Part shown: positions 11,581-22,964 of the stretch, piece after piece
Layout of the letters: each line of letters opens with the position of its first letter
Numbering within the stretch: the first letter of the stretch is position 1
Assembly (NCBI RefSeq): GCF_026213295.1
Contig: NC_079419.1
Coordinates: 22,838,818-22,902,817 of the forward strand
Direction of reading: 5' to 3'
Origin: Gadus chalcogrammus
Lineage: Eukaryota > Chordata > Actinopteri > Gadiformes > Gadidae
Length of the DNA: 64,000 nt
The notes under the pieces: model-generated
Told to the model about the DNA's origin: nothing
The model's input: the letters and a program-made list of their open reading frames with translations, nothing else
Database searches by the model: none
Program-made: the position numbers and the translations under genes

Positions 11581-14099
11581 ATCCAAGGTGAATCTATTGT
11601 TGATATTTTTGTGCAGACTTTATAAAAAGCTTAAGGGTGGTTTTAAACACTGCAAAGCTTCCTGAGTCTCTAATATTTGTGGGTATGGAATTCCACTTTC
11701 CCAGTACTTTAACCAAGATTGCAGATTGCGCATATACGAGAACTGGGGAGCGCTGGGATTCTGAACAGAAATGTAGCTTTTTGAAATACCTTTATACGTA
11801 TGAAATACCTGTAAATACCTTTATACGTATTATAAAGTATAAAGTACCAACTATGTGTAATATTGTACCACAATTAGAACATTTTCAACATAATTTTCGT
11901 TCCGAAACGCTGAGATTAAACACAACCATGGTGTGCAGAAACTTTAAAATTGCTTAATTTCCCTCTGGCAACCGGGCTGCCACGAGCCAGCCGATGCCTT
12001 GGAGCAACAGCATGTTACACCAATGCTTCGTACAATTAAGTGACAACCGACGTACAAATTGACAGGGTAAGACTGATGTTCATGTTCAGCCTGTCATCCA
12101 ATGGGGGGAGTATGTCCGGCCTACTCTTCGCATTCAAATATTGTCCACTTCAAAGAGGGGCACAGTTTGAAATGCAAACACAAATGGTTTTTCCTTTTCA
12201 GTTGAATATTTTCCACGTTTAAGCTGACATGTTTTGAAAATGGAAATGCATTTATTTTATCTATGACTCAAATTAATGCGTTCAAATTATGAAAAATAAG
12301 AAGCATTAGTGCTCTGCATTTTCATTTTCAACATTGCATTTTCATTATATTATTGTGCTAAAAATGCTTCCATACTGACAGTATGGAATTGATATTCCAT
12401 ACAATTGTGACTATAGTTCCCTAAAGATAAAGAAAACTTTTTCTTTTACCCTTCGCTTTATCCAGTCTGGCAAGTGTTTGTTGTCGTAAGCTTGGTGTTA
12501 TTCCAGAGACTTTTCAAAGTCTTGGCTGAATATTCACGACTATGTGGAGGATGCCTTTGAATTCAATAGTCGCATAACAGTCCTATTTATTTAAGCCGTA
12601 TTTATTTGAGACTGAGTATACCGATGAAGACAGAGGGGAAACAGGCAGAGGAGGCTGAACTCGCTGGTGCAAGGACACAAACGGGTGGTGTGGCTGTGGG
12701 TGCTGTGATCCTGTGCAGCCTATGCTGTGACACAACGTGGAATAATACTTATGTCGTGGAGAGCGCCTATTTTTTTGAAATAGGCAATAAATGTGTTAGT
12801 GTTCAACTCAAGATGAGCATGTTATCAAGGAAGAACACCACATCACCAGCTGGTACGGGCACAGGGTTCTCACTAGGAAGAAAAGCTTTTGTATATGATG
12901 TCTTCTTTGCCTGATGGTATTCATCCTGCCAAAAATGGTCTTTACAGACCGATGATCTGCAAGGCCCAGTGCACGGTATTCATAGTATCCATTTGTAGCA
13001 CAACTAACCACAACTTAATGGTGTCCCTGTCCCATGAAGGTAGTTTATGAAAGGTGCATGTATTTTGAGTCACAAAGACTTGGTTATAAACATGCAAACA
13101 CACCGGATTAAACGAAAGGTAAAGCCAAATATTGCATATCTGCAGGGTTCCTTTACATAATGTTTCAGAAACGTAGTACCAATCAGAGCCTGTCAGTCAC
13201 AAAACAATCCTTTTAGAGGACACGATTGAATCAAAGGATTACATTGCTGCTTGTTTCGCAATATCAAAAGGTGTTTTGAGCGTCTGCAATATTCCCCAAA
13301 ATCTGGAAGTTTTCTTTCAACAGTAATGATTGAGTGCTGGCAAAAGCACATGGAAATAGATAGAATTTTTATGCAAGTTATATAATTTGCTTCAAAGGTT
13401 GGTTGATTGTATCATACGCAAACTCTACGCATGAATTGGTTCACACACATATTTCATGGTACTCTTCATAAAGGATAATCCTGTTCATACCATGGCCACT
13501 TGCAAATCATTAAAATACAACAGGGTTGATTCATATATTTTTTTCTTTAATTCTCATAAGGTTATCTTTTAGCTCAGACTATTTATGGTGTTCCTTGAAC
13601 CACAACTGATCTGACGGGAGAAATATTTGGATTTGACTAATGCCTAGAACACAATCGGTTATTTTTTTACATTACAATATTACTTCAGTAAATAGAAAAG
13701 ATCTTAGTAATGGACAAGCAACAGAACTTTCTAAACGTAATCCTATCTGAGTGCCGTTAGGTAGAAGGCTTTATAGACAATGTAAGGAGTTCTATCTACA
13801 CTCTATGCTTGATGCTTTAGGCTGAGTGTCAGTCCATCGGTCAATGTGAGGAAGCCAAAGCTAGAGTGTAACAAAACTTTTGAGGAAAACAGATTTTTAA
13901 TGTTAGTATTTCCCAGAGAGTTCTTTATTTTAGCTGTCTTGTTAACTGCTAGAATTTTGTTAGTTAACAGGTTTGTTTCAGCACGCGGAATACTGTCCAA
14001 TTCCAGAGGACAGTATTTTTACAACCTTACAGATGCAAATCAATTCATTACAAATCAAACAATCAACAAAGCTCAAATAGAAAACCTGTTATTTTACAA
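11581..14099. other. Intronic, no gene recognised
   Basis: Open frames of up to 106 codons (11637-11957, 12606-12914) show no recognisable motif. A local repeat TACCTTTATACGTATGAAATA...TACCTTTATACGTAT occurs near 11789-11830. Confidence 0.55.
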
Positions 14100-14199
14100 A
14101 AAGGTATAACCCACTGATTCCTATTGGGTTACCGTCATTCAATCCAGCCAATAGAAAATCGCCTACACCCTCTCTAGGCTAACGATTTTGGTGGGGTGT

Positions 14200-14760
14200 G
14201 ATACCTGGGCAAGATGTCTGTGGGGGATCTGTCTTGGGCTGTGAGACAAGGGGAGGGCCGTTTGGGGTTGGAGACAGACGTCTGGGAGGGAGGATGAGAA
14301 CAGGATGACGGTGAATACACATACATCAAATAAAAGTGGTTGTCAGAGACAGGGAAGTGTTTTTGGGCTGTAAGACAAAAAAAGGGTAATTTAACGATAA
14401 AACCAACCCCTCAGTTGCTCTGTTGATCAATTGCTTTAAGAATAGAATGGAATTAGAGGTAGATGTCTGGCAGAGAGGAGGATGACGACAGGATGGAGGT
14501 GAATCCACACACAGTACATTGCTTGATCAACTCCTCAAGAGCAGGGGGGATATAGACACAGATGGTTGGCAGGGAGGGCGATAATAATAGGTTGACTGTG
14601 AAACATATTTACCAACTAAAACTGGGGGTCAGAGAAAGGGATCTGGCAGGGAGGGGCGTGAGGGCGGGGAAAAGGTGTCATCAACTGGCAGTGGGGGTCA
14701 GAGACAGGGTTTGGGCAGGAAGGGGAAAACAGCAGGAAGCGAAACCTGTGGGTTTGGGTA
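14200..14760 (+). repeat. Degenerate long-period tandem repeat
   Basis: A unit containing GGCAGGGAGGNNGATGA, ACAGGATGACGGTGAA and GGTCAGAGACAGGG recurs about five times (near 14210, 14278, 14462, 14563, 14640-14715), with variable length and considerable divergence. No coding sense. Confidence 0.5.
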
Positions 14761-15414
14761 AGTAAAGAGTTAAAGTTTTTATTGATCGGGTCCTCACGGA
14801 TTAGAAATCGCAAATATTAAAACAGGTTCAATATTTACGATCTGATATTGAGTATTGTGGGGAGAATGTCAAGGACAGTTGATGAAGCAGGTAATAATTT
14901 TCAAGTTGGAAAGAAGCCAATTGGAAGACATGCTGACTGAACGACATACCAACAATTCATCAAGTAATCATAACAGAAGCCATGGCGGCAAAAGCAAAAG
15001 AGGGGTGGTTGTCCGAATTGGAAATTGGATAAGATCGCGAGATATTGCAGCGATTTAAAAAATCGGGACTGGGTTGTTGTGGAATGGAATCAGTTGGTGT
15101 GTGGTGTGCCGTGTTGGCAAAAAACATTTCCCAGAACAGTTTAATGTATCTCAATCTACCGTAAGGTGCGTAACGTTTTCTAAATTTTAAAAATCATCCT
15201 GTGATCACCCAGCATTACATTGTTTCCCAATAAACCATAACAGCCCACGATGGTTTGATTCCTTTCATGTCGCCATTAGAGTTGAACTCTGATATAGAAA
15301 TAAGGGGTTGTTGATTTGAATAATAAACGTATAGCAGATGTTTTATAGATATAAGGGCAAAATATATAAAAAAGCACTACTTACAAATACAGATTAGTAA
15401 TTTAATCGACATAC

Positions 15415-15634
15415 AAAGAATTGTTTTTCTCCTTTTCTGGTACCATCCATAAAAGTGACTGTGTGTGTGCCGTCTTGGGTCCATAGTGCTGCTGTGCATT
15501 TCACCGAAAGTTGCTCATTCTGAATACTTTTGTGATCATTTGAAGTGCTCTCTTCATATTCTGGAAGCAGTGTATCTTTGTCAACTTTTATATTAAAGCT
15601 TTGGTTTTTTGCAAATCCTCTTTTGTATGGACTT
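15415..15634 (-). other. Possible orphan exon or coding relic (73 open codons)
   Basis: 220 nt on the minus strand with a strong pyrimidine-rich acceptor (TTTCATCTTCCTTTAG) and a good donor (TTT/GTATGT). One base completes a codon, then 73 stop-free codons follow, including CTAALWTQDGTHTVTFMDG. The Trp-x-x-Asp-Gly then Phe-Met-Asp-Gly spacing recalls small beta-barrel (Tudor-like) folds, but this is only an impression. It could be an unrecognised exon on the same strand as dlgap or a piece of a transposon gene. Confidence 0.25.
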
Positions 15635-15780
15635 CTAAAGGAAGATGAAATTAATTAGTTGTTAAAAGTAATTTTACCGAGAACTGCTTCCTCAACCAGG
15701 CACAGTTCACTTCTTTGCAACCTGAAGATTTAGGTTCGGAATCTGTTGGTATCCTTTATTAGTTGTGGATAAGTTCTGTT

Positions 15781-15824
15781 TGAAAACAAGGTAGCATTAT
15801 GCTACCTTGAAAACAAGGTAGCAT
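15781..15824. repeat. 17-bp direct repeat with an embedded inverted copy
   Basis: TGAAAACAAGGTAGCAT at 15781-15797 and 15808-15824. The 10 bases between them make an inverted partner (AAGGTAGCAT/ATGCTACCTT). Confidence 0.85.
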
Positions 15825-15834
15825 ATACCGACTG

Positions 15835-17332
15835 TTCAAGTTCGGAGTTGTTTTATACTGTTCAAATATCTTTCGTTATTGGGTTAAAATGTTAAAGGTC
15901 CAGTATGTAACATTGTAGAACATTGGTGGAGGTAACCGCCTAATACATTTCTCACACAGTCCTCTAATTGCATCCATAGTGGTAAACTACATTCATAGAC
16001 CTATAATTAACGCTACTGTTATAGTTATCGATCAATCATCATCTCGATGATTACTTGCACTTTGGTACCTGATTGTCGGTTGTTCTTGATAACATCAAAG
16101 TGTGAGGTTGTATCTCAACAGTTGCGTTTTGGATACCATTTTGCTTAGTTATCGAGCAGGGAAACTAACGACAAAAATAAATGTCTCCAAAAAATGTATG
16201 CATTCAATAATGCATCAATATCATAATGCCCCTCATTCACGTACTGCCATTTGCAATATAATTTACTTTATTAATTTATTTACATAGTTCTGAAACACTT
16301 TTCTCCTTTCATTCCATTGCTTTTCATTTCTGCTAACAAAACTCTGTATAATCGATATACCCAAAAAAGTGGTGTGAATGCATCGCAAAGCCAATAAAAA
16401 CGGTCCCACTTTTAGTTTGACATTCTTTTTTTTATTAAACACAATTAAATAAGGAATAGTTGAAGGATGTTCAAAAAAGACGGGGATTGTCGAGGATGTG
16501 TGCATGTTAATACATTAAATAATTTATAGATTAGTGGTTGAAGCATATTGCAGGGGAAAAAATATGGTCATATTTTGCATTCCCGCATACAATTGTATTT
16601 GATCTAGTCTGCCTAAAGGCAGGGGTGCATCATGATTCCACTGTAGGAGTCATGATGCACCATCGATCATATACAATGAAATAACTAGTTACATAGGGCC
16701 CCTTGCAGAATGAGAAATGGGTTCATCCATCGACAACACCAATCCTGTGACCCTCCGTAGTCTATGCAACTCTTGATTACTTTGCATCTTCTCGCAAGTT
16801 TAAATTCTGCGATCATGATGGGATGCGTTTGAGGTTGATAGTCGAGAAAAATAATACAGCGAGTTGTACGACCCCAGACATCGTTAAACTAGGACACTTT
16901 AAAGACAGACACCATTTGGAGTACCGTTGGTGCCGTCATTGGAGCTTCAGGTGAGTTTGGTTTGAAGTTTGCCAATGAAAGCATTGGCCCATTAAGTGAC
17001 TGGTAATACGGTCGGTAATATGTTCTATGTGCACAACCTACTTGTGTTAGTTCGACACAACAATTTAGTACCATATGTTGCTTAGCATTCATAGTTTCTC
17101 CCGACGCTACACTGGCCCTGGTTTGGTGGAGCAGGTCAAAATAAATGTGAACCGAGACAATCCTTTAATGCTAGGTAGGTGCAAAAAAAGGTTTACTTCT
17201 TATTTCTTTACTTATTATTTGTTGTATAATGAAACCTCACTTTTCTGATTTTAAGTTGTTGTGTCATTACATTTAATAGTCAATTACGCTTCTTTTCTAC
17301 ACCTCAAAAGGTCCATATTCAGCTCTATAAAC
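15835..17332. other. Intronic, includes one hairpin, no gene recognised
   Basis: AT-rich. The only clear structure is the hairpin at 16624-16661, listed separately. Open frames of 60-80 codons have no recognised content. Confidence 0.55.
16624..16661. repeat. 12-bp perfect hairpin
   Basis: GGTGCATCATGA (16624-16635) and TCATGATGCACC (16650-16661), a 14-nt loop with a partial further pairing. Another snapback-type duplication. Confidence 0.85.
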
Positions 17333-17434
17333 GTTGATGTTCTGCAGGGAGTAGAGATTCAAACAGTTAGGCTCTAGCTCTGGATGTGGATGGTGTTCCA
17401 TGCATGCAGGGGGACTGGAAACTGGCTGATTTGT
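17333..17434 (-). other. Possible small exon in dlgap intron 8 (34 codons)
   Basis: An open 34-codon segment starts TNQPVSSPPACMEHHPHPEL. It is bounded by TTGTCAG on its 5' side and AAC/GTTTAT on its 3' side, phase 0 at both ends, so it could join a phase-0 exon 8 to exon 9. It does not resemble any DLGAP segment I know. The donor context is weak, so it may be chance. Confidence 0.2.
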
Positions 17435-17614
17435 CTGACAACCTGATAAGGAAAAATAAGAATGATATACAACAATCTGTGTTAAATAAAAAAGCTAATT
17501 ATAATTCAGGATTATTATTATTTTCCCAAATAAATTGTGTTCCAACAGATGGATAACTTAAAGGATAATGTAGCAGAACTGCAAACTCCTCAGAGTAAAA
17601 AAGGTGACAATGTC

Positions 17615-17636
17615 GGGGGGGGGGGGGGGGGGGGGG
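17615..17636 (+). repeat. Poly(G) run of 22
   Basis: An uninterrupted G22 tract on the plus strand (C22 on the gene's sense strand) inside dlgap intron 8. It is quadruplex-prone and likely length-variable or uncertain in the assembly. Confidence 0.9.
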
Positions 17637-17639
17637 AAT

Positions 17640-19389
17640 CATCGGTCCAAGGACTGATCGGTGTTTCGAGATATACGGCTACTCGAATTCGGAGCTACCC
17701 TGGGCAGGATTTAGCTTGAATAATCATTACGGAGGTTGGAGCACACAATACAATGTAAAGATTTCAAATGACAGACTTGGACGCAAAATGTAGCCCTTTA
17801 TTATGTAGAAATTTGCTGTTGGTGTATTAGCCTAGGACACCCGTACCAGATTATTTATCTAAATAACCCTATTTTGTTGGAATTTACTAACTTTATGCAA
17901 GGTCTACGTTCGTGCAGTACTCGCCGTTGGTTCTGTCCTTAAAATACAATATTATTGTAAATTATATCACAAAAGCGGTAGCTAACGTTAGTTGAATCAA
18001 GCAAACAAATAGCTGTTGTTTTTGATCCAAAAAGCTTGACCTACCTTGAATTTAACACAAGATAGTTTCCTCAAATTTGGGCTGTACAGTATGGACAAAA
18101 TGTATATCACGGTATGATTTGCGGCATAGACGGTATTATATCACGGTATGTTAATTTTATCTTCTAATTTCAATATAAATGACTCTGAAGGGGTAAAAAA
18201 AAATTAAAATCTTTTCTCAAGTTACTTCCATCTCTGAAAAACACTAATGTTTAATAGTATGGATTTGTTTCTCCACTTGCTAGCGGACCTTGCCGTATAG
18301 TTTTGGCTCAATTTGGCTGAAGTGTGTGCGGGCAGGTAACGTGTACCTGGGATCGAGTGTTTTGCCCATCTCTTTAAAGCCCTTTCTATCGACATTTTGA
18401 AAGGGAACCATGTCCTTACACAGGTAAACAGTGACGTTCCACAGCTGCCATTTTGTCGTAAGGACTTTCTTTCAAAATGCCTGCGGAAACAATGTCAGAT
18501 CGCAGAGACAGCTTCACGCTACCAGCGTCTGTCTCATACGGTGTGGAATGAGAGCTCGTGAAGGGACTATTGTGCAAGCACGCAGGAGCACTAGCATGCT
18601 CCGCAATAGCATACTGTCCCTGGGAAAAGTAACGTGGCGCCGAATTGAAAAGGGAACTATGTTTCGTTACCATATTTTCAGTAGTTGCGCATAACTTTAC
18701 TTTTTACATCAAAAAGTAGTTAGGTGACTGTATTAACGCGTTACTTTGTTACGCGTTACACACAACACTTTCTACCGGTCACACCGGTCTCACGGTAACG
18801 TCAAAATCCATACCATAGCGCAAATTCACACTGGTGTACTTTCTATACCGTAGGGCTACTCCCCTACTTCAAATTGAGAGTTTCCATCAGACTCGCGCGG
18901 TAGCCAGGTGTCTCATCCAAAGGCGAGCTCAGTTGGCGCTGTGTGCTTCAAAATTCTGAAGCAAATGCTGAGATAGCCTTCCCTGCACCCCCCCTCCCCC
19001 TAAAAAAACTTGCTGGTTTTACACGTGAATGACCCAATTGACCACGAAAAACGGCGATTGTCACAGAAAAGCGACAAGTTTGCAGGTGTGATGTAGGGCA
19101 GAATGAGTGATGCAGGACAGCGAAGCAGAGGCTTTAGCAGTGTAGTAACTGATTCAACTAACTGACAGCTAACTTTTGTTTCTTTGCAGCAGAAGTTTTA
19201 AACTTCTCTGGGCATCATGGTGCAATTTAAAGAAGTACACCTATATAAGAAGTATAAAATATACACACCATGTTACCATGCTTTACAGAAATTACAGTTG
19301 GAAAATGACATCTGAAATATATGATAGCAACATCCTAACTACTTACCACTGTGAAACATCCTGCTCCACTCTTGGTTGCGACGGCGTTT
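17640..19389. other. Intronic; possible DNA-transposon fragments around TATCACGGTAT motifs
   Basis: TATATCACGGTATG occurs at about 18103-18116 and again near 18138-18151. ACCGGTCACACCGGTCTCACGGTAACG at about 18775 resembles the other end of small hAT-like elements common in fish. The GTAACG...TTACTTTGTTACGCGTTAC block near 18734-18760 fits the same type. Exact ends and duplications were not established. Confidence 0.35.
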
Positions 19390-19429
19390 CGGGTAAAAAA
19401 CGATTACATTTATGATTTGGTTTCGTACT

Positions 19430-19720
19430 CGAAAAGGCTGAACCGAAGCCGTTGCCACTGCCAATGTCGAAAGCGGCTTTGGTCTCTGGGGCATGTCATT
19501 TGCCGACATGCGCTAACTGTTTGACCAATCACAACAGAGTGGGCCAGCTGCCCAATCACAGCAGGGGGGGGGCCTTAAAGACAGGATCTAAAAGCGAGCA
19601 TTTCTGACAAAGGCAGAAAGCGGTACAGCAGCAATGAACAATGTGAGAATAATAAGGTACAGTTTTAACATTAGGCATGTAAACCTATGCTAGTAGTACC
19701 ACAATAATTGCGTGATATAT
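19430..19720 (+). repeat. Fragment of a dispersed fish repeat
   Basis: Blocks GACCAATCACAACAGAGTGG, CCAATCACAGCAGG, CAGCAATGAACAATGTGAG and GGCATGTAAACCTATGCTAGTAG resemble, from memory, the end region of a widely dispersed non-autonomous DNA element of teleosts. The terminal inverted repeat itself is not present, so this is a truncated copy. Confidence 0.45.
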
Positions 19721-20024
19721 TTAAGATAGCTTACCTGCACTGCTGCTGTTACACTGTTAGAGCGATGAATACGGCGATGCCTGGCCACAAGACAGACACA
19801 CAAATCAAGAACCACAAAATGAACGGTTTCAACAGTTTTTTCACATTTAACAAAATATTGGAATCAAATGAAAAAATTCAAAGAAGTTGGCGTTGATGAT
19901 TAATGAATGACAAAATATTTGTTTACTCTCCCATAAGCAATATATTCTGCAATGTTGGTGCCACTGAGTCATTACAGAGCATGGAGATAAGTTGAATAGA
20001 AAAACAACCAAAAGGCTGACTGAC

Positions 20025-20107
20025 CCCCTGTCGTTCTCGACCTGGACCCCTATGGAGGTAAATGTTGACGGGTTCTCTGAATCCTGACATTCTTCAGGGC
20101 CATCCAC
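20025..20107 (-). CDS. dlgap1: dlgap1-like exon 8 (residues about 824-851, 3' edge uncertain)
   Basis: It begins VDGPEECQDSENPSTFTSIG after AATATGCAG and continues VQVENDRG. It completes the first LC8-type motif (GIQ+VD) and carries the second one (SIGVQVE). Two donors are possible: GGGG/GTCAGT giving 20025 (phase 2), or CAG/GTCGAG giving 20042 (phase 0). Only the second joins exon 9 directly in frame. The first needs a further small exon in 9310-20024, where mammalian DLGAP1 has a short Arg/Ser-rich segment. That exon was searched for and not recognised. Confidence 0.82.
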
Positions 20108-20289
20108 CTGCATATTAAGAACATTTTGAAATAGAAGAGAATAAAATAACTTTAAGTTTTCATTGTTATCTAGCTCCAACCCCTTTATGCCGTTCTCGTC
20201 GGTAACCAACCAGAGAAATAGACAATTTGTTTATTTAAATCTGGTCTTCAACATTTTTCCCTGAAGATTCCCCAGTTGTCGAATTTATC

Positions 20290-22120
20290 CATATGTGCTT
20301 GTTTATAACCTATGGCTATTATTTCATTTTCTGTAACATGCACGCATATATCCTGTTTACATACATGCCCCCCCTAAGCATGAACATGTTGTATGAACAC
20401 AATATTCTGAAAAAAACCGAACAAATTGATTCTAGGTTCCTGTGCTAGGAGCGGGACGCTGTGAAGAGAACATGTATGTACACAATGTAAGTTGATGAGT
20501 TCGGTGTAAAGGTTTATTAAATTCAATTCAATTCAAAGTGTTTATTGTCATATGCACAATAAGAAACATGTTCTCAGTCGTACAATGAAATTCTTCCTTT
20601 GCTTTCCACAGACTGAATGCCAAGAAAGAAATCAAAAAAATATGCAATATATAATATACAAATAAATATAAAAAAAGCTGCAACAATACATAATTTACAA
20701 ATTACAAGATAAATAGAAGAGCAGGAACTAGATGAAATAATAAAATAAAATGGAATGGTGCAAATCCAAGAAAGTGTGCCGTAGTGCATGAGCAAAATGT
20801 AGTGCCGGCAGTCCTGAGGTAGAATAATAACAATAACAACAGACTCCTATCTTTTTAAGGAGTCTGAGGGCAGTGGGGAAGAAAGAGTTCTTTAGTCTGG
20901 TTGTTTTGGACCACCCACCCCCAGTCCATGCTGGGGGTGGGTGGGGTCCTTGAGTATGGAGGCAGCTCTCCTGTCATCTCTGCGGTGGTAGATGCTCTGC
21001 AGAGAGGGTAGTGGGGTTCTGATGATCTTCTCTGCAGTCTTTACCACTCTCTGTAGTCGTCTGCGGTCCAAAGCAGAAGTGCTGCCGTACCAAACGGTGA
21101 TGCACCCGGTCAAGATGCTCTCAACAATGCAGCTGTAGAAGTTTCTGAGGATCTCAGGCGACATGCCAAACTTCCTCAGCCTCCTCAGGAAGTACAGCCA
21201 CTGTTGTGATTTCTTAACCAGCTTTGTGGTGTTGAGTGTCCAAGTGAGGTCGTCGCTGATGTGGACACCGAAGTACTGGAAGCTGCTCACCCTCTCTACT
21301 TCAAGCTCCCCGATGAACAGTGGCCGATGAGGACTCCATTTCTTCCTCATGTCCACCATCATCTCCTTGGTCTGGTCCTTGTTGAGGGTGAGGTTATTGT
21401 CCTCACACCATGACACCAGACTGGCCACCTCCCTCCTGTAGGCCGCCTCGTCCCCGCCCATGATGCGTCTTATCAATGCGGTGTCGTCCACAAACTACAG
21501 GATGGTGTTGCCTATGTGGGAGGTGACACAGTCATGAGTGAACAGGGTGTAGAGGATGGGGCTGAGCACGCAGCCCTGTGGCGTGCCAATGATGATGCTG
21601 GCTGAAGTCCTATTTCCAATCCTGACAGAGCCAGTCACAGATGGCGGGGTGTAGACCTAGTGTAGACAGTTTGTCGGTGAGTTTGTGGGGGATGACTGTA
21701 TTGAAGGCGGAGCTGTAATCCACACAGAGTGTCCTAATGTAGGAGTCTTTATTTTCCAGATGGGAGAGGGAATAGTTGAGAACAGCAGCGACAGCATCAG
21801 AGGTGGACCTGTTGGGCCGGTAGGCATATTGCAGGGGGTCCAGGGGGTCCGGTACGCTGCTCTGAATGTGGGTCAGCACCACTCTCTCAAAGCACTTCAT
21901 AATGATTGGATTTACACAAACCTAGATGAAGAGGTATCCCCTAAATAGTGCACTTTGCTCATTTACAAATTTAAATAAATGATTTAGCAGGCTTTTACTC
22001 CAACCACTAGCTCTGCTCCAATCCACAGCACACTCGTTGCCATAACAACGATAAGTGCGGCAGATGAGCTGTTTTGTTGTTTTGTTTTTGTCGTAAACTA
22101 GGCTTCGCTAGCTAGGAAAT
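20290..22120 (+). repeat. Left arm of large inverted-repeat element (interrupted by an L2 LINE)
   Basis: Sequence from CATATGTGCTTGTTTATAACC to GCTAGCTAGGAAAT is repeated in reverse orientation at 28597-29002. Without the LINE (20521-21902) the arm is about 440 bp. The corresponding uninterrupted right arm gives the empty site for the LINE insertion. Interior 22121-28596 holds about 1.2 kb of its own plus the Gmr1-type element. Confidence 0.65.
20521..21902 (-). pseudogene. L2-type LINE, 5'-truncated and broken
   Basis: The minus strand reads the C-terminal half of a non-LTR reverse transcriptase: FERVVLTHIQSSVPDPLDPL, QYAYRPNRSTSDAVAAVL, then GTPQGCVLSPILYTLF, catalytic FVDDTAL (21483-21494) and a thumb/C-terminal region to about 20892. 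Breaks: truncation at 21902, an internal deletion near 21615 that removes the residues between DWL and RIGNRTS, and a TAG at 21495-21497 just before FVDD. The 3' end has the (ATTCA)n-like tail (20521-20537) usual for L2-clade elements. Confidence 0.82.
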
Positions 22121-22364
22121 AGACACACATACTAAGGGTGCGCCATACAGAACAGACCCCCTCATGTGTGAGAAGATATTCTTCATTCTCGGATTGATTT
22201 GACTATTTCTGTTGTTGAGCGCAATGATCATGACAAGCAACATTTTTATAGAAATAAGGAATAGGGATTAATAGTTGTTTCATTTCTAAAGATGGAAAGT
22301 GGAATCTATTTAAGTCATCCCAATTATCAACCATATTATTGAGTTTGACCGAAGAGTAGGGTCC

Positions 22365-22365
<1 letters not shown>

Positions 22366-22402
<37 letters not shown>
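22366..22402 (+). repeat. GT microsatellite, left part (split by the Gmr1 insertion)
   Basis: About 18 GT units run up to the 5' LTR. The same array resumes at 27687 after the 3' LTR. The target duplication (probably 4-5 bp, GTGT-like) cannot be measured inside the array. Confidence 0.9.
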
Positions 22403-22403
<1 letters not shown>

Positions 22404-22807
22404 GTGGCATTCCCCCGGTGCCACGCCCCCTGTTCGGGAGAGTCGAGGCCGGGATATACCGCCGGTGGCCAACAGCCGGCGACAAACCCCGACTTCCCGA
22501 GAGCCGCAATCGGGGAAACGAGGAGCACCTGGGCAGGAGGCACCCAGGTGTTAAAAGGAGGCCACCAAACGACAGATCGAGAGAAGTCGAGTGGAAGAGA
22601 GGACGACGCAGAGGACCGAGAAAGGAGAGTGAGCCGCACGGCGGACACGGGAACGACGACTCGAGCAACCCCCCCCGACTTCAATGTACAGCGTACACTT
22701 GTGTGAATCTAACCAACCGCGTGTAATAAACCGCCGTTTGAGGCTTTGGACCCTCACACCCTGCCTGATCCTTACTTGGAGCCCTCCAACCAAACCGAGT
22801 TACCACA
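22403..22807 (+). repeat. 5' LTR of the Gmr1-type element
   Basis: 405 bp, from TGTGGCATTCCCCCGG to GAGTTACCACA. It matches the 3' LTR over its full length by eye. A TTAAAA box near 22553 is a weak TATA candidate, and AATAAA at 22725-22730 is the likely poly(A) signal. The base to its left (T) differs from the base left of the 3' LTR (G), which fixes the boundary. Confidence 0.95.
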
Positions 22808-22809
22808 TA

Positions 22810-22826
22810 TGGTGGAGAATGCAGGC
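22810..22826 (+). other. Primer-binding site (tRNA-Ala type) and start of leader
   Basis: TGGTGGAGAATGCAGGC starts 2 nt after the LTR. As I recall the vertebrate tRNA-Ala(AGC) 3' end, with its CCA, this is complementary at 16 of 17 positions. The untranslated leader continues to 22964 and contains a T-rich tract at about 22892-22918. Confidence 0.65.
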
Positions 22827-22964
22827 AACTCGGTCCACGTGCGGCCCCCGGTAAGGACCCCTCCCCGCGTACTGGCAGTGGCTCTTCGTCTTTGATTTTT
22901 TTTTTGTTTTTTTTTCTTCCGGTGCGGTTCCTCCGTTCGCGGAGGTGAATGCCCGCGGACGTAG

